Shown here: one piece after another, positions 8,181-16,673 of the stretch
How positions within the stretch are numbered: position 1 is the stretch's first letter
How the letters are laid out: every line of letters starts with the position of its first letter
Assembly (NCBI RefSeq): GCF_002321025.1
Contig: NZ_DCLL01000018.1
Coordinates: forward strand, 1-60,110
DNA length: 60,110 bases
Source of the DNA: Acinetobacter lwoffii
GTDB lineage: Bacteria; Pseudomonadota; Gammaproteobacteria; Pseudomonadales; Moraxellaceae
Direction of reading: 5' to 3'
Translations under genes and position numbers: made by a program
The notes under the pieces: generated by a model
What the model saw: the letters and a program-made list of their open reading frames with translations, nothing else
Databases searched by the model: none
What the model was told of the DNA's origin: nothing

Positions 8181-8798
8181 ATGCTCTGTATGAAAATCTG
8201 CATATTTCCAATTCTCATGAGTGGCTACCTCCTAACCACAGGTTGCATGACTACGCCTGCCCTGCCTGAACCTCAACGTCCTCAGCATTGGGGACAGCCC
8301 ATTCATCAGAATCATAATTTTCATCAAATCAGCAATTTTGTTTATCGTAGTGAGCAGCCTTCAACTGAACTCATTCCTTTATTAAAGCAGCATCAAATCA
8401 ATGTGGTTATTAATTTACGTTCACGGGATCAAGACAGCTTTGTTTTGAGCAATGAAAACTTTCAGCTACATCATGTACCCATACATACCTGGGCAATTGA
8501 TCGGGAAGATTTATTGAAAATTATGCTACTGATTCAGCAAGCACAACAAAATCACCAAAAGGTGCTCCTGCATTGTTATCACGGTTCAGACCGCACTGGT
8601 GCAAGTGTCGCCATGTACCGAATTATTTTTGAACATTGGCCGATTGAGCAGGCGCTACAGGAAATGAAACATGGCGGTTATGGCTTTCATGCCATTTGGA
8701 GCAATATCGAAAAGTTATTCACGCCTGAAAATGTAAAATGGATTCGCGAGCAACTCAAGAATCCATCTACAGAAACTTTGATTAATACAAAGAATTAA
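8181..8798 (+). CDS. Lipoprotein with a dual-specificity-type phosphatase domain
   Basis: A predicted lipoprotein: the hydrophobic N-terminus ends in LTTGC with Cys22 as the lipidated residue. Thereafter it has the fold of tyrosine/dual-specificity phosphatases, with the active-site loop HCYHGSDRTG (Cys132, Arg138) and an Asp in IDRED that could be the general acid. The substrate is unknown; related envelope phosphatases may act on phosphoproteins or phospholipids. The first ATG is annotated, but the ATG three codons later is equally possible and neither has a clear ribosome binding site. Its stop codon overlaps that of the convergent dedD-like gene. Confidence 0.8.
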   Translation: MLCMKICIFPILMSGYLLTTGCMTTPALPEPQRPQHWGQPIHQNHNFHQISNFVYRSEQPSTELIPLLKQHQINVVINLRSRDQDSFVLSNENFQLHHVPIHTWAIDREDLLKIMLLIQQAQQNHQKVLLHCYHGSDRTGASVAMYRIIFEHWPIEQALQEMKHGGYGFHAIWSNIEKLFTPENVKWIREQLKNPSTETLINTKN

Positions 8799-9838
8799 CG
8801 CTTATCCAGCGGCACCCAGTCATTCACCCAAGCTGATTTCATATTCAGGCTGGCATCAGACGCAATTTTCTTACGAAGTGCATCTGCAGTCTCACGGTCT
8901 TTGGACGGCCCCACCATGATGCGTACACCTTTAGAAGTTGAGCTTTTCGTGACTTTATAACCTTTGGCACGCAGTTTGGCTGCTACAGCATCCGCATTGG
9001 CTTCATTCGCTGCCAGTGCCACCTGTACCATCCATTGCTTGTCCTCTTCACCTTCCAGTAACTTACGCGCCTGCTCAGCTTCTGCTTTCTTCTTGGCTTC
9101 TTCGGCTGTAGCCTTTTTCTTGGCTTCTTCAGCTTTACGTTTTTCGTCAGCTTTACGTTTTTCCTCGGCAGCTTTACGTTCAGCTTCTTTCTTTTCAGCC
9201 GCTTTACGCTCTTCCTCGGTTTTACGTTTTGCTTCAGCCGCCTTACGTTCTGCTTCGGCTTTTTGCTGTTGCTCTAACTTGCGTTTTTCTTCAGCAGCTT
9301 TACTTTCAGCAGCTTTACGCTCTGCTTCTTTCTTGGCTGCGTCAGTAGAACTATTGGCTTTTTGTTGTACCAGCTGCTGCTGGGCTAACTTTTTTTCTTG
9401 CACCGCTTTTTCTTCAGCCAGACGTTTCTGCTTGGCCTGTTCATCTTCCACCAGTTCTGGTGGAATATTATCGGAACTTTGCTGTCCTAGGCGGTGTGCA
9501 TTCAGGGCAGCATATTCTTCAGCCGCTTTACGTGCAGCATCTGCTTCAGCCTGCTGTTGCATCGCTAAAAATTCGGCTGCACGCGCCTCCTGTTCTGCAA
9601 CCGCTTTTTCGCGATCACGGCGTTGCTGTTCAAGTAAACGCTTTTCTGTTTCTACATCGACCGTCAAAGAACCGAGCGAATGATTGCCTGCCTCTTTATT
9701 TTCAACTTCCGCAGCCTGTGCCGGATTTTGCTGACGGTCCTGATTGATTTCATCTTGGCCTTTCAGGAGTAATGCTGTCAATAAAACACCACCACCGAGT
9801 AAAACAACACCGCCCATCCAGCGCTGTTTGTTATTCAT
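8795..9838 (-). CDS. dedD: SPOR-domain cell division protein, DedD-like
   Basis: Binds denuded glycan strands at the septum through its SPOR domain. The 347-residue protein has a short cytoplasmic tail, one membrane helix (about residues 8-25), a very long Lys/Ala/Glu-rich coiled-coil with AERKAAE-type repeats (about 50-265) that resembles TolA, and a C-terminal SPOR domain starting at KQWMVQVALAANE. The start at 9838 overlaps the folC stop as ATGA and has GGAAG seven bases upstream. It is the last gene of trpA-accD-folC-dedD, an order like E. coli accD-folC-dedD. No terminator is visible before the convergent gene. Confidence 0.88.
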   Translation of the reverse strand: MNNKQRWMGGVVLLGGGVLLTALLLKGQDEINQDRQQNPAQAAEVENKEAGNHSLGSLTVDVETEKRLLEQQRRDREKAVAEQEARAAEFLAMQQQAEADAARKAAEEYAALNAHRLGQQSSDNIPPELVEDEQAKQKRLAEEKAVQEKKLAQQQLVQQKANSSTDAAKKEAERKAAESKAAEEKRKLEQQQKAEAERKAAEAKRKTEEERKAAEKKEAERKAAEEKRKADEKRKAEEAKKKATAEEAKKKAEAEQARKLLEGEEDKQWMVQVALAANEANADAVAAKLRAKGYKVTKSSTSKGVRIMVGPSKDRETADALRKKIASDASLNMKSAWVNDWVPLDKR

Positions 9839-11118
9839 TGACATTCTTCCAAATACTCCCATACCGCTTCTAAGGTATGAAATGATCCACATACCAAAAT
9901 CAGCTGATTATTATCTGTTTGATCCAGTGCTGATTTAAAAGCTAATTTTACATTGTCAAATTGTTCTACCGCCTCACCGCTTAAAGCATCAGCCAAAACT
10001 GTGACCTCTGCCGCACGTGGGAGGAATAATGGTGCAATTTTCCACAATTGAACCGTGTCTTTCAATAACTTGACGACAGAATTTATATCTTTATCTGCCA
10101 GCATTGAAAATACACAAATGACTTCATTATATTTTTGATTGTAATTTAAATAATCTCGTAATTGTTTCAGCAGAAATTCCACCCCATGCGGGTTATGTCC
10201 TGCATCAAAAATCACGGTTTTATTCTGGATTTGACGGATTTCAAACCGTCCCGGCAATTTTGCCGTTTGAATGCCTTGTGCAATTGCCTGCTGGCTGACG
10301 TTTAATCCGCTCAGCAGAATGGCGGCCACGGCGGTAGAAATATTATCCAGTGCCAGCGAACCTGTTGGGAGTTTTAAGGTCGTACCCGATGAAGCAAAAG
10401 CCCAGCTTTGGCCATCTTCAAAGGCTTTATAGAAATAATCACGGTTGATTGCATACAAAGATGCATTACATTCTTGAGCTTTATTTAGAATGGCTTGCGG
10501 GATCTGTTGCTGTCCACCAAACACGACTGGAATATCCGGGCGAATAATTCCGGCCTTTTCAAAAGCAATTTTCTCGATGGTGTCACCAAGCCAGTCAGTA
10601 TGATCCAGACCAATATTGGTAATCACCGCCACATCCGGATTGACCACATTGACCACATCCAGACGGCCGCCTAAGCCAACTTCCAGCACCCAGACATCAC
10701 AGCATTGATCTTTAAAAATCACAAAAGCAGCCAGTGTCGTGGCTTCAAAGAAAGACAGGCTCAAACCGCATTCGCGACGAGCCTGATCGACCTGAACAAA
10801 AGCATCAATCAGCAACTGATCTTCCACTTCAATGCCGCGCAATTTAACACGCTCATTGAAACGGTACACGTGGGGGGATTGATATAGCCCGACCTTGAAG
10901 CCTTGCGCATTCAGGATCGCGGCCAGCGTGGTGGTGGTCGAACCCTTACCATTGGTTCCTGCCACCGTCAGCACTTTGGCCTCTGGAGATGTCACGCCCA
11001 GCTTTTCAGCCACAGGAATAACCCGTTCCAGACCTAAATCAATACCCGTAACGTGAACATGGCTCCAATAATCGAGCCATGTATTTAAAGAATCTGTTGC
11101 TAAGGGTGCTGTGTTCAA
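9835..11118 (-). CDS. folC: Bifunctional dihydrofolate / folylpolyglutamate synthase
   Basis: Joins glutamate to dihydropteroate and adds further glutamates to tetrahydrofolate. It is a 427-residue Mur-ligase-like protein with the P-loop TVAGTNGKGS (51-60), an ITNIGLDHTDWLG motif and FDAGHNPHG in the C-terminal domain. The annotated start is a TTG whose last two bases are also in the accD stop codon (TTGA overlap); no in-frame ATG lies nearby before the homology begins. This implies translation coupled to accD. Confidence 0.93.
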   Translation of the reverse strand: MNTAPLATDSLNTWLDYWSHVHVTGIDLGLERVIPVAEKLGVTSPEAKVLTVAGTNGKGSTTTTLAAILNAQGFKVGLYQSPHVYRFNERVKLRGIEVEDQLLIDAFVQVDQARRECGLSLSFFEATTLAAFVIFKDQCCDVWVLEVGLGGRLDVVNVVNPDVAVITNIGLDHTDWLGDTIEKIAFEKAGIIRPDIPVVFGGQQQIPQAILNKAQECNASLYAINRDYFYKAFEDGQSWAFASSGTTLKLPTGSLALDNISTAVAAILLSGLNVSQQAIAQGIQTAKLPGRFEIRQIQNKTVIFDAGHNPHGVEFLLKQLRDYLNYNQKYNEVICVFSMLADKDINSVVKLLKDTVQLWKIAPLFLPRAAEVTVLADALSGEAVEQFDNVKLAFKSALDQTDNNQLILVCGSFHTLEAVWEYLEECQ

Positions 11119-12011
11119 TGCAAATTCATCAACTTCGTAACGATACGATAAACTGTATCACGTAATGCATGACGGTGAACAATCTGATCGATTACCCCAT
11201 GATCAAGCAAATATTCCGCGCGCTGGAACGGTTCTTCCAGTTTTTCACGTACGGTCTGTTCGATCACACGTTTACCGGCAAAACCAATCATCGCTTTCGG
11301 TTCGGCAAGATGTACATCACCCAACATTGCCAATGAGGCAGTTACACCACCGTATACCGGATGAGTCAGTACGACCACATAAGGCAGACCTGCTTCTTTT
11401 AAACGCTGGATCGCAGCCGAAGTACGCGCCATTTGCATCAGGGACAACATGCCTTCCTGCATACGTGCACCACCAGAAGCAGCAAAACAGATCAGGGGCT
11501 GACGGGTTTCAATCGCACGTTCTGCTGCCTGAACAAAGCGGTCACCCACTACTGTACCCATCGAACCACCCATAAAGTCGAATTCAAATGCACAGGCAAT
11601 CATCGGTACGCCTTTCAGCAAACCTTGAATCACGACCAGCGCTTCAGTTTCACCGGTTTTCTTTTGCGCTTCTGCCATACGGTCTGGATAGGCTTTGCTA
11701 TCGACAAATTTCAGTGGATCTTTGGCTACAAATTCCTGACCCAATTCTGTTTGCACCTGGTCAAAGAACCAGTTCAGACGTTCACGGGCTTTCATACGCA
11801 AATGTTCATCACATTGCGGGCATACATAGGCATTGAATGACATGGCAGTACGGGTCACCAATGCATGACATTCAGGGCACTCAATCGTAGGCTCGGTAAA
11901 TGTCGCTTTATATGCCGTTTGCTCATCGGGTACCTGAATGCCCGGAACAGTACGCTCCGTCCATGGGGTCGATGGGCTCAGAATTTTGCCTGATTTCAGT
12001 TGTTGACTCAT
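11115..12011 (-). CDS. accD: Acetyl-CoA carboxylase carboxyltransferase beta subunit
   Basis: With AccA it transfers carboxyl from biotin to acetyl-CoA, giving malonyl-CoA for fatty acid synthesis. In the 298-residue protein the N-terminal zinc ribbon is complete (Cys45, Cys48, Cys64, Cys67 in CPEC and CPQC), followed by the crotonase-like carboxyltransferase fold with FAASGGARMQEG and GGVTASLAMLGD. It overlaps trpA upstream (ATGA) and folC downstream (TTGA). The zinc ribbon is known in E. coli to bind mRNA and regulate its own synthesis; that has not been shown here. Confidence 0.96.
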   Translation of the reverse strand: MSQQLKSGKILSPSTPWTERTVPGIQVPDEQTAYKATFTEPTIECPECHALVTRTAMSFNAYVCPQCDEHLRMKARERLNWFFDQVQTELGQEFVAKDPLKFVDSKAYPDRMAEAQKKTGETEALVVIQGLLKGVPMIACAFEFDFMGGSMGTVVGDRFVQAAERAIETRQPLICFAASGGARMQEGMLSLMQMARTSAAIQRLKEAGLPYVVVLTHPVYGGVTASLAMLGDVHLAEPKAMIGFAGKRVIEQTVREKLEEPFQRAEYLLDHGVIDQIVHRHALRDTVYRIVTKLMNLH

Positions 12012-12811
12012 ACTAACTCATCGAGCGCTGCTCGAAGCTCCTTGACTTTATTCACCGTCGCAATAACGGCTTGTTCTGGTGCGAGCGTTGCAAACTGCTT
12101 TACAAACGCACTACCCACAATAACTGCATCGGCAGCAACACCCATCGCTTTCGCAGATGCAGCATCACTGATACCGAAACCTACGCCTACAGGAACATCA
12201 GTCACAGCTTTAATCTTTTGAATGCGTGCAGCAGCTTCAGAAACATCTAAAGTTGCTGCACCAGTCACGCCTTTCAGTGACACATAGTAAATAAAGCCGC
12301 TGGCCTGTTTTGCTACATGTTGAATACGTGCATCGGTTGAAGTTGGTGCCAGCAGGAAAATCTGATCCATGTCATATTTTTCCAGTACTTCACCCAGACT
12401 TTTTGCTTCTTCTGGCGGTAAGTCCACCAGCAGTACGCCGTCTACTCCACATTCATAGGCATAAGCCACAAACTTTTCATAGCCAATTACTTCAACCGGA
12501 TTCAGATAACCCATCAGCACCACTGGTGTTTCGCGGTCTTTCAAGCGAAATTCTTTCACCATATGCAGTGCATCCAGTGTATTGGTCCCACCAGCCAGAG
12601 CACGTTCAGCAGCTAGCGCAATCACCGGTCCATCTGCCATCGGGTCTGAGAAAGGAAGTCCCAGCTCAATCACGTCGACACCCGCATCCACCATCTCATG
12701 CAACAAAGGCACCGTAATTTCTGGATGCGGATCACCAGCCATTACATAAGAAACTAAAGCTTTACGCTGTTGAGATTTAAGTTGTGCAAATCGGGCGGCT
12801 AAACGTGACAT
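12008..12811 (-). CDS. trpA: Tryptophan synthase alpha chain
   Basis: Cleaves indole-3-glycerol phosphate to indole, which passes to TrpB for tryptophan formation. The 267-residue TIM barrel shows the catalytic Glu49 in DVIELGLPFSDPMADGP and Asp60 in the same segment. It is the first gene of the leftward string trpA-accD-folC-dedD; trpB is not in the 365 bases upstream, so trpA is separated from its partner here or trpB lies outside the window. Confidence 0.96.
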   Translation of the reverse strand: MSRLAARFAQLKSQQRKALVSYVMAGDPHPEITVPLLHEMVDAGVDVIELGLPFSDPMADGPVIALAAERALAGGTNTLDALHMVKEFRLKDRETPVVLMGYLNPVEVIGYEKFVAYAYECGVDGVLLVDLPPEEAKSLGEVLEKYDMDQIFLLAPTSTDARIQHVAKQASGFIYYVSLKGVTGAATLDVSEAAARIQKIKAVTDVPVGVGFGISDAASAKAMGVAADAVIVGSAFVKQFATLAPEQAVIATVNKVKELRAALDELV

Positions 12812-13176
12812 AGGGTGATATTTTCCTTAACGTGTTTCAAACTTGAGGCATTGACTATGTAGAAATACAAGACATCGCATTGTAACGCTATTTTTTGTCC
12901 AATGAACAGTCTGCGATACCGACCTCGAGTACTTCATTTCCTGTGCGAAGATTTCAAAACAATTCGGAAGGGTCTATTTACGATTATTTTGATTTTTTTC
13001 ACAATGATCAAAGATGCCTAATTTTGCTATTACCTAAAATCTTGAATATTTAGATAAACTTATTTTTATCATATAAAAATTAATAAAAATGCAGATGTTA
13101 GCGCATTCATTTAAAGTTTTCTGAAATTGCAAAACCTGCTTTATACTAGTCCTATTCTCTTACTTTTTTATCTCCT
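12812..13176. other. Divergent spacer between trpA and the antiporter gene
   Basis: An AT-rich spacer of 365 bases. A TATACT sequence at 13142-13147 could be the -10 box of the antiporter gene, but no good -35 box lies 17 bases upstream. On the other strand TACAAT near 12880 is a possible -10 for trpA, again without a convincing -35. No gene is seen. Confidence 0.5.
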
Positions 13177-14511
13177 ATGCAGACTGATTCTGAGGCTACA
13201 GTGCAGGCACGCGCCATTGCACTGCTGCCGCTTATTGTATTTTTAACCATATTTTTGGGTAGCGGGATCTATCATTCCATGATCGGAACCGAGTTCGCGT
13301 TCTATCAGGTGAAAGCGCCTGTGGCTGCCCTGCCTGCGATTATCTTGGCTGCATTAGTATATCGCGGCAAACTCAACCAGGGCATTGAGGAATTCCTTAG
13401 AGGTGCCAGTCATCCGAACTTAATTCTGATGTTTATGGTGTTTATGCTGGCCGGTGCTTTTGCCAGCGTCAGTAGCGCCATCGGCAGTGTGGATGCCACT
13501 GTGCAGATGGGCTTGTCGGTTATCCCACCCACATTTATTCTGCCGATGTTATTTGTGATCTCGGCCTTTATTGCCACGGCGATGGGTACCTCCATGGGCA
13601 CCATTGCGGCCTGCGCGCCGATCGCTTTTGGTTTTACCCAGGTTACTGATATCGATGTGATTTATGCGATTGGTGCAGTGGTCGGTGGTGCCATGTTCGG
13701 TGATAACCTGTCCATGATTTCAGACACCACCATTGCGGCGACCACCAGCCAACGCGTACAATTACGTGACAAGTTCAGAGTCAATGTCTGGATTGCGGTT
13801 CCTGCATCGATTGTCACTATTCTGATTTACGTGTTGAGTACTGGCAGTAGCAATGCGGTGGAATACAAGGATTTTAACTGGCTTCTGGTTTTACCTTATA
13901 TCGCCGTATTTATTTTAGCCTTTAGCCGTTTACACGTTCTGGCTGTACTGACCATTGGCGTGCTACTTTCCGGCTTGTTTGGTCTGTTTGCCACAGCTGA
14001 ATTTGATCTGCTCAAACTGAATACCTCAATTTATGACGGCTTTGTCGGCATTTTTGAAGTGGCGTTATTATCCATGTTCCTGGGTGGCCTGTCGGCGATC
14101 ATGCAACGAGAAGGCGGTTTACGCTGGCTGATTGAGCGCATTTATAGCCTGACTCGTTTGTTTAAAGTCGGTCAGCAACGTGCAGGTGAAATTGGGATTA
14201 GTTTTCTGGTGGTATTTTCAAATATCTTTGTGGCCAATAATACCGTGGCGATTATTCTGTCTGGTGATATGGCGCGTGAAGTCGCCAAAGAATACGGCGT
14301 AGATCCCAAGCGTTCTGCCGCACTGATGGATATTTTTTCTTGCGTGGTACAGGGTTTAATTCCTTATGGCGCACAGTTACTACTGGCCTGTTCTATTGCA
14401 AAAATCTCGCCGGTTGAACTGATTGGTGGAGTGTACTATTGCTGGATTCTGGCCATTTTTGCGATTGCGGCGATTGCGTTTAGATTCCCTAACATCAAAG
14501 CCAGCGCTTAA
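13177..14511 (+). CDS. Na+/H+ antiporter, NhaC-like
   Basis: A very hydrophobic protein of 444 residues with about 11-12 membrane helices. The signature GDNLSMISDTTIAATT (near residue 170), GTSMGTIAACAPIA and FVANNTVAIILSGDMA in the second half are typical of the NhaC antiporter family, which exchanges sodium or organic substrates for protons; some relatives exchange malate and lactate. The exact substrates cannot be read from sequence. The start has no clear ribosome binding site. It is followed by a bidirectional terminator shared with the convergent AraC-type gene. Confidence 0.85.
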   Translation: MQTDSEATVQARAIALLPLIVFLTIFLGSGIYHSMIGTEFAFYQVKAPVAALPAIILAALVYRGKLNQGIEEFLRGASHPNLILMFMVFMLAGAFASVSSAIGSVDATVQMGLSVIPPTFILPMLFVISAFIATAMGTSMGTIAACAPIAFGFTQVTDIDVIYAIGAVVGGAMFGDNLSMISDTTIAATTSQRVQLRDKFRVNVWIAVPASIVTILIYVLSTGSSNAVEYKDFNWLLVLPYIAVFILAFSRLHVLAVLTIGVLLSGLFGLFATAEFDLLKLNTSIYDGFVGIFEVALLSMFLGGLSAIMQREGGLRWLIERIYSLTRLFKVGQQRAGEIGISFLVVFSNIFVANNTVAIILSGDMAREVAKEYGVDPKRSAALMDIFSCVVQGLIPYGAQLLLACSIAKISPVELIGGVYYCWILAIFAIAAIAFRFPNIKASA

Positions 14512-14531
14512 TATCGTTATCCTCCCAAAAT

Positions 14532-14561
14532 AAAAAAGCGACCGATACGGGTCGCTTTTTT
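14532..14561. terminator. Bidirectional terminator between antiporter and AraC-type genes
   Basis: AAAAAAGCGAC and GTCGCTTTTTT form a stem with an eight-base loop, with A and T runs on both sides, so it can end transcripts from both convergent genes. Its right edge touches the stop codon of the AraC-type gene. Confidence 0.88.
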
Positions 14562-15598
14562 TAGCTTCGCTGTTGGTGTAACTGCCTTTTACGCTCTAAC
14601 AAGGTCTGTCCGGTGGCTGCCTTGTAGGCCCGTGCCAATGCCGACTGGTCAGAATAATCCAGCTGCTCGGCGATCTCGCTCAGCCCCATTTCCTGTTGCA
14701 ACAGCAGCTCGCAGCGTTTAATCCGCTGCTGTTCCAGCAGTTTTTTAAATGAGGTGTCATGGGTGCTGAATAAGCGCTGCAAACTCCGTGTCGACATCAG
14801 CAACTGACGGGCAAGCTGTTCAACTTTAATGGCCTGATGCCGGATACGGAGTTGTTCGGCAATCATTTGCTGGGCCTGCTCCAGATAATTCTCAAGTGGT
14901 GGCTTGGCTGCAATCGCCTGTTCTGCCTGATGAACCAGTAGCTGCAACAGCATTGGATCAGCTTGCTCAGACCGATGCGCCAGTCCTTGTAGATCCAGTT
15001 CTATGCCATAGTAGGCTTGGGAAAATATCACCTCGCTGGCGAAAAACTTTTGATAATGCATTTGTCCCCTATCGGGCGCATGGGCAAAGCGTACACAACG
15101 GACTAACAGTTGATGATCCTGCAAAATGACACGCCCCAACTGCACCATCGCGGCCATGGTCAGCTCATTGAGCAGATTATATTTTTCATCCAGATAAGCC
15201 CAATATAATTCAATACTGTGTTCATGTTGCTTCAACTGCAAAGGTACAAACTCACTGCCATCAATCACCAGTCGTTGAAAACGCATAATATGGTGGATCA
15301 TTTCCGCAACGCTGCTGCTTCGCGAAGCCATATAACCGAGCACACCAAAATGTTCTGGACGAATGACCTGCACGATCTCGAAAATCAGTTGCGGACAGTT
15401 TAAATATTGCCGGGTTTTTAATAGAAGCTGATTTAATAATTCCAGCGGCACTTGCGTGGCAAAAGGCTGATCAATCAGGGTCGCAAGCGCTTCATGTACA
15501 TCTTGCAGAAAGTCAGCTTCCAAAGGCTCGATTTTCAGACCGCGCAGATAGGTCGCCCAAAGCTGAATATAGCCATTGGATATTTTAATTTCTTGCAT
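14561..15598 (-). CDS. AraC-family transcriptional regulator
   Basis: The 345-residue protein has an N-terminal effector-binding part of the Arabinose_bd type (about residues 20-200), with FEIVQVIRPEHFGVLGY, and a C-terminal double helix-turn-helix: IKVEQLARQLLMSTRSLQRLF and then GLSEIAEQLDYSDQSALARAY. Regulators of this kind (OruR/ArgR-like) often control a neighbouring divergent catabolic gene. Here that would be the metal-dependent hydrolase gene starting 143 bases away. The inducer is unknown. Confidence 0.85.
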   Translation of the reverse strand: MQEIKISNGYIQLWATYLRGLKIEPLEADFLQDVHEALATLIDQPFATQVPLELLNQLLLKTRQYLNCPQLIFEIVQVIRPEHFGVLGYMASRSSSVAEMIHHIMRFQRLVIDGSEFVPLQLKQHEHSIELYWAYLDEKYNLLNELTMAAMVQLGRVILQDHQLLVRCVRFAHAPDRGQMHYQKFFASEVIFSQAYYGIELDLQGLAHRSEQADPMLLQLLVHQAEQAIAAKPPLENYLEQAQQMIAEQLRIRHQAIKVEQLARQLLMSTRSLQRLFSTHDTSFKKLLEQQRIKRCELLLQQEMGLSEIAEQLDYSDQSALARAYKAATGQTLLERKRQLHQQRS

Positions 15599-15740
15599 GC
15601 GCGCTTCTCGATGCCTGCTTTAGTCTCAGCAGTTTTATTTTCATTTGGCATAAAATGTATAAAAATTGGCAAGCTCTGTCAAAACAATTACGAGATTCCC
15701 CGACATACTGTCCGTCTCGTCACAAAAAAGAATTCCTAAG

Positions 15741-16619
15741 ATGAATGCAGTATTAAAATCTTCAATAAAGCCCGTGGTCCGGACCCAGCTTGATTTTAAA
15801 CTGGATGAAATTCCGCGCTACTGGTTTGGCGGCGATCCCTTTCTGACCCGCATGTTCGATGCCTTGAGCCTGACCTTTCCAGATGGTGAGCGCTATTTTA
15901 TTCAGAGTGTACGCCTGTTCCGCGATCAGATCACAGACCCGGAGCTGCAAAAACGTGTTGCGGATTTTATTCGTCAGGAAGCACAGCACGGCATTGCCCA
16001 TGAAAAAATGAACCAGCTGATGCGTGAACAAGGCATGCCTGTCGATGATTTTATTGAACGTTTGAACAATATGTTCGCTTATGACCTCAAACATCGTTCA
16101 GCACAGTTCAATATTGCCACGACGGCAGCGGCAGAACACTTAACCGCGCTGATGGCTGAAACTTTTTACGGTCAGAAATCCACCTTAAAAGATGGGCATC
16201 CTTATGTACGTGCCATGTTTGCCTGGCATGCGATTGAAGAAATGGAGCATCGTGATGTGGCTTTTGACGTGATGAAAGATGTCGCAAAAACACCTGAATG
16301 GATGCGCAAAATGACCCTGCTCAGCACGACATTTTTGATGTTTAGTTATACCACCTATCGCGCCAATGTCATGCTGAAACATGATGGCTTCAGTGTCTTA
16401 GAGCGTTTGCAAATGAACCTGAAAGGACTGCCTTGGTTGTTTGGCCGCAACGGCACCTTGACCCGCATGGGCCCACAATATCGGGACTGGTTTAAAAAAG
16501 ATTTTCATCCTAGTCAGCATCCTGTGATTGCGCAATATGATGTCTGGGTGAAGACTTTAGCCGAAACCAATGATCCTATTCAGGCCGGTGAAGCCTTCTG
16601 GCAGGCAGCCAAAGATTAA
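15741..16619 (+). CDS. Metal-dependent hydrolase of the PF10118/COG3687 type
   Basis: The 292-residue protein resembles the predicted metal-dependent hydrolase family that is frequent in Acinetobacter, Pseudomonas and mycobacteria. Possible metal ligands are visible in RQEAQHGIAHEKMN, AAEHLTALMAE and AIEEMEHRDVAFD, a spacing like the ferritin-type di-iron helices. The start at 15741 is chosen because homology begins at MNAVLKSS; a longer frame from 15666 would run through the promoter region. It is divergent from the AraC-type gene and may be its target. The reaction is unknown. Confidence 0.8.
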   Translation: MNAVLKSSIKPVVRTQLDFKLDEIPRYWFGGDPFLTRMFDALSLTFPDGERYFIQSVRLFRDQITDPELQKRVADFIRQEAQHGIAHEKMNQLMREQGMPVDDFIERLNNMFAYDLKHRSAQFNIATTAAAEHLTALMAETFYGQKSTLKDGHPYVRAMFAWHAIEEMEHRDVAFDVMKDVAKTPEWMRKMTLLSTTFLMFSYTTYRANVMLKHDGFSVLERLQMNLKGLPWLFGRNGTLTRMGPQYRDWFKKDFHPSQHPVIAQYDVWVKTLAETNDPIQAGEAFWQAAKD

Positions 16620-16630
16620 GCTCAAATCAA

Positions 16631-16656
16631 AAAAGCCTTCAAAATTGAAGGCTTTT
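16631..16656. terminator. Bidirectional terminator
   Basis: A perfect 12-base inverted repeat AAAAGCCTTCAA/TTGAAGGCTTTT with a two-base gap lies between two convergent genes. Confidence 0.88.
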
Positions 16657-16673
16657 AAATGACCCAAGATGAT

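Noticed and set aside
8964..9683. A 239-codon frame antisense to dedD, rich in Ala and Ser
   Set aside because: It mirrors the Lys/Ala/Glu-rich repeats of dedD on the opposite strand. It has no ribosome binding site and no domain.
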